Below are positions 6,101-7,410 of a DNA stretch of 7,410 bases, piece by piece. The notes under the pieces were generated by a model. That model did not search any database, was not told where the DNA came from, and saw only the letters and a program-made list of their open reading frames with translations. Every line of letters begins with the position of its first letter. The stretch's first letter is position 1. This DNA comes from Anaerolineales bacterium (GTDB taxonomy: Bacteria; Chloroflexota; Anaerolineae; 4572-78; J111), in NCBI GenBank assembly GCA_012032575.1, contig JAAUSP010000382.1, forward strand, positions 1 through 7,410, in the 5' to 3' direction. The position numbers and the translations under genes were made by a program.

Positions 6101-7195
6101 ATCAAAACTTTAATTGTTATTGGGGCCGGGCGGTCTGGCTCTACCTTGTTATCAAAGATACTCAATTCCCATCCACAAATCAGTTTCCATGGGGAGACTG
6201 ATTTTTTAACTCCCAGATTGTGGAATGAGATTTGGGAAAATAGGTTTTGGTTTCATTGGGAGATCCATGCCAATAGCAATCCGTCTAGTGCGATTAGTCG
6301 TAAAGATAACTCCACATTCTTAAATTTAAGAAGAGAAGTTGATACAATAATTCCTGATGAACTACTAAATGAAGTACGGAAAAAGGCGGCTAAGTCTATC
6401 CAAAAAACTATTAGGACTCTGCTAGAACCTAAAAAGAAAAACCCTTTAGTATGGGGATTCAAAGACCCTTGGAATGGCTCTTCGAATTTCTATTATGACT
6501 GGAAAGCCTATGACTTTGTTTTCCCTAAAGCGATATGGATACATCTGGTCCGAAATCCTTTCACCTATGCAAAATCTTCCTCGATGTGGAATAGAACACC
6601 ATTAGATATTACAACTTTGACTCACACCCTTAGGGAATGGGTTAACATCGTCAAGTTTTCACGTACAAGAGCAGATACAGGACTTTTCTTCGAAATCAAA
6701 TACGAGAGTTTGATTAAATCACCTTCAGATACACTATCAAACATCTTTGCATCATGTGGGGTTAAATGGGATGAAGTTTGTTTGAACCCTCTAAAAACAT
6801 CAATTATGAAATCAAGCCAAGAAATAAATGGAGCAATTTATTCAGAACTCTCTAAAGATCATATTCACGATATTTGTAGCAATATTTCAGGATTTAGAGA
6901 GATTTGTACTGAGTTAGACTACGATTTGACTTCAAGCTTTCCTGATTATTTTTGCGAGTTTTATACATCAAGTAACCCTTCATCAAATATACTCGAACCA
7001 CTTTTACATATCCAAGATCTACAGACGGAGATTGATCGAAAAAATCTATTTCTACAGAATTTGGAGGATAGATTTCACTCTCTCCAAACTCAACTCCAGG
7101 CCACCCAAACTCAACTCCAGACTACCCAAACAGAATTAGCTTATTATCGTACGTCACGGCTCATCCAACTTGTTCGCCGGTTAGCCGGGGTTTGA
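6101..7195 (+). CDS. Sulfotransferase-family protein with C-terminal coiled coil
   Basis: From ATC 6101 this is 364 residues. The N-terminus IKTLIVIGAGRSGSTLLSKI contains the 5'-phosphosulfate-binding loop (GAGRSGST at about 8-15) that grips the PAPS donor. The 3'-phosphate-binding segment IHLVRNPFTYAKSS lies at about 147-160, and YESLIKSPSDTLSNIFASCG is the typical C-terminal helix region. It probably transfers sulfate to a glycan hydroxyl in the cytoplasm. The last ~65 residues (from LLHIQDLQTE) are a heptad-rich coiled coil, with TQLQATQ/TQLQTTQ repeats, ending in a basic SRLIQLVRRLAG helix. No canonical start keeps the PAPS loop: TTG 6146 begins inside it, and the frame is open only from 6086. 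ATC 6101, 7 nt after AGAGGA, is therefore preferred; a mutated ATG or sequence error is possible. The gene is strongly AT-rich. Sulfotransferase identity rests on the two nucleotide-binding motifs. Confidence 0.75.
   Translation: MKTLIVIGAGRSGSTLLSKILNSHPQISFHGETDFLTPRLWNEIWENRFWFHWEIHANSNPSSAISRKDNSTFLNLRREVDTIIPDELLNEVRKKAAKSIQKTIRTLLEPKKKNPLVWGFKDPWNGSSNFYYDWKAYDFVFPKAIWIHLVRNPFTYAKSSSMWNRTPLDITTLTHTLREWVNIVKFSRTRADTGLFFEIKYESLIKSPSDTLSNIFASCGVKWDEVCLNPLKTSIMKSSQEINGAIYSELSKDHIHDICSNISGFREICTELDYDLTSSFPDYFCEFYTSSNPSSNILEPLLHIQDLQTEIDRKNLFLQNLEDRFHSLQTQLQATQTQLQTTQTELAYYRTSRLIQLVRRLAGV
7086..7127 (+). repeat. Two tandem 21-bp units encoding coiled-coil heptads
   Basis: 7086-7106 and 7107-7127 are adjacent 21-bp units sharing AAACTCAACTCCAG at their start and ACCC at their end. 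They differ at three positions in between. In the sulfotransferase frame they encode TQLQATQ and TQLQTTQ, followed by a diverged TEL. The unit length of exactly one heptad means copy-number change would lengthen or shorten the coil without breaking the frame. Confidence 0.85.
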
Positions 7196-7252
7196 CAGAA
7201 AACCGTTCTAGTGATTATCATGCCTTAACTTGGCAGAAAGGTCAGGCTTATA

Positions 7253-7410
7253 ATGGCTGAACAGCAAAAATCGGTTTGCGCTTATCCATGGCAGCAGATA
7301 ATTATTGATCTAACCGGCGAAGTCGTTCCCTGCTGCTATTGGAGTGGATATGGTAACACCGGCAAGCCGCTGGGCAATACCAACCTGCAAAGCATTGACG
7401 AAATCTGGAA
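7253..7410 (+). CDS. SPASM-like cysteine-motif protein, partial (start only)
   Basis: The window holds the first 52 codons; the gene runs off the right edge. The start MAEQQKSVCAYPWQQIIIDL is followed by TGEVVPCCYW, GKPLGNTN and SIDEIW. The pattern C9-x2-PW, then GxVxPCC (C27, C28), then GN and EIW(N) matches the SPASM/Fe-S cluster-binding segment found in radical SAM proteins. Here it sits at the N-terminus; in most family members it follows the radical SAM core, though glycan-cluster members with an early copy are known to me. The start has AAAGG (7237-7241) or CAGG (7243-7246) as SD. It lies 57 nt after the sulfotransferase stop with no terminator between, so it is probably in the same operon. 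Whether a CxxxCxxC radical SAM motif follows cannot be seen. Confidence 0.7.
   Translation, partial: MAEQQKSVCAYPWQQIIIDLTGEVVPCCYWSGYGNTGKPLGNTNLQSIDEIW

Overview
The window looks like chromosomal DNA from a free-living bacterium, most likely Chloroflexota (Anaerolineae-like), with cyanobacteria as the main alternative. This rests on a Uma2 (DUF820) nuclease gene, a short AT-rich intergenic repeat built on the 10-mer GAACGCAGAT, and the style of the glycan genes. No marker gene is present, so the taxonomy is inference. Genes cover almost everything and all lie on the + strand.

Layout: (1) 11-91, an interleaved inverted/tandem repeat. (2) 124-684, a stand-alone Uma2 nuclease closed off by a strong intrinsic terminator (719-750). 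(3) 751-843, a spacer with a plausible promoter and a good Shine-Dalgarno (SD) site, starting a surface-polysaccharide operon. (4) Nucleotide-sugar genes: galE (844-1827) and a WbpA-type UDP-GlcNAc 6-dehydrogenase (1836-3149). (5) The export pair: Wzm-like permease (3189-4025) and Wzt-like ATPase (4022-5377) overlapping by ATGA; the ATPase carries a C-terminal Wzt-type carbohydrate-binding domain. (6) AT-rich modification genes: a SAM-dependent methyltransferase (about 5427/5441-6085) and a sulfotransferase-family protein with a C-terminal coiled coil (about 6101-7195). (7) The start of a protein with a SPASM-like cysteine motif, cut by the window edge (7253-7410).

Taken together, galE and the dehydrogenase would make the sugar precursors, Wzm/Wzt would export a finished undecaprenyl-linked glycan, and the methyltransferase and sulfotransferase would modify it. 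In known systems (E. coli O8/O9a) the Wzt C-terminal domain recognises a modified chain end, so methylation or sulfation here could be the export signal. That is inference.

The most notable points are a sharp base-composition break inside the ATPase gene near 4575, suggesting modular exchange of the specificity half, and two consecutive AT-rich genes whose 5' ends are abnormal. The methyltransferase has a good SD+ATG in the wrong frame. The sulfotransferase needs an ATC start, 7 nt after a good SD, to keep its PAPS-binding loop.
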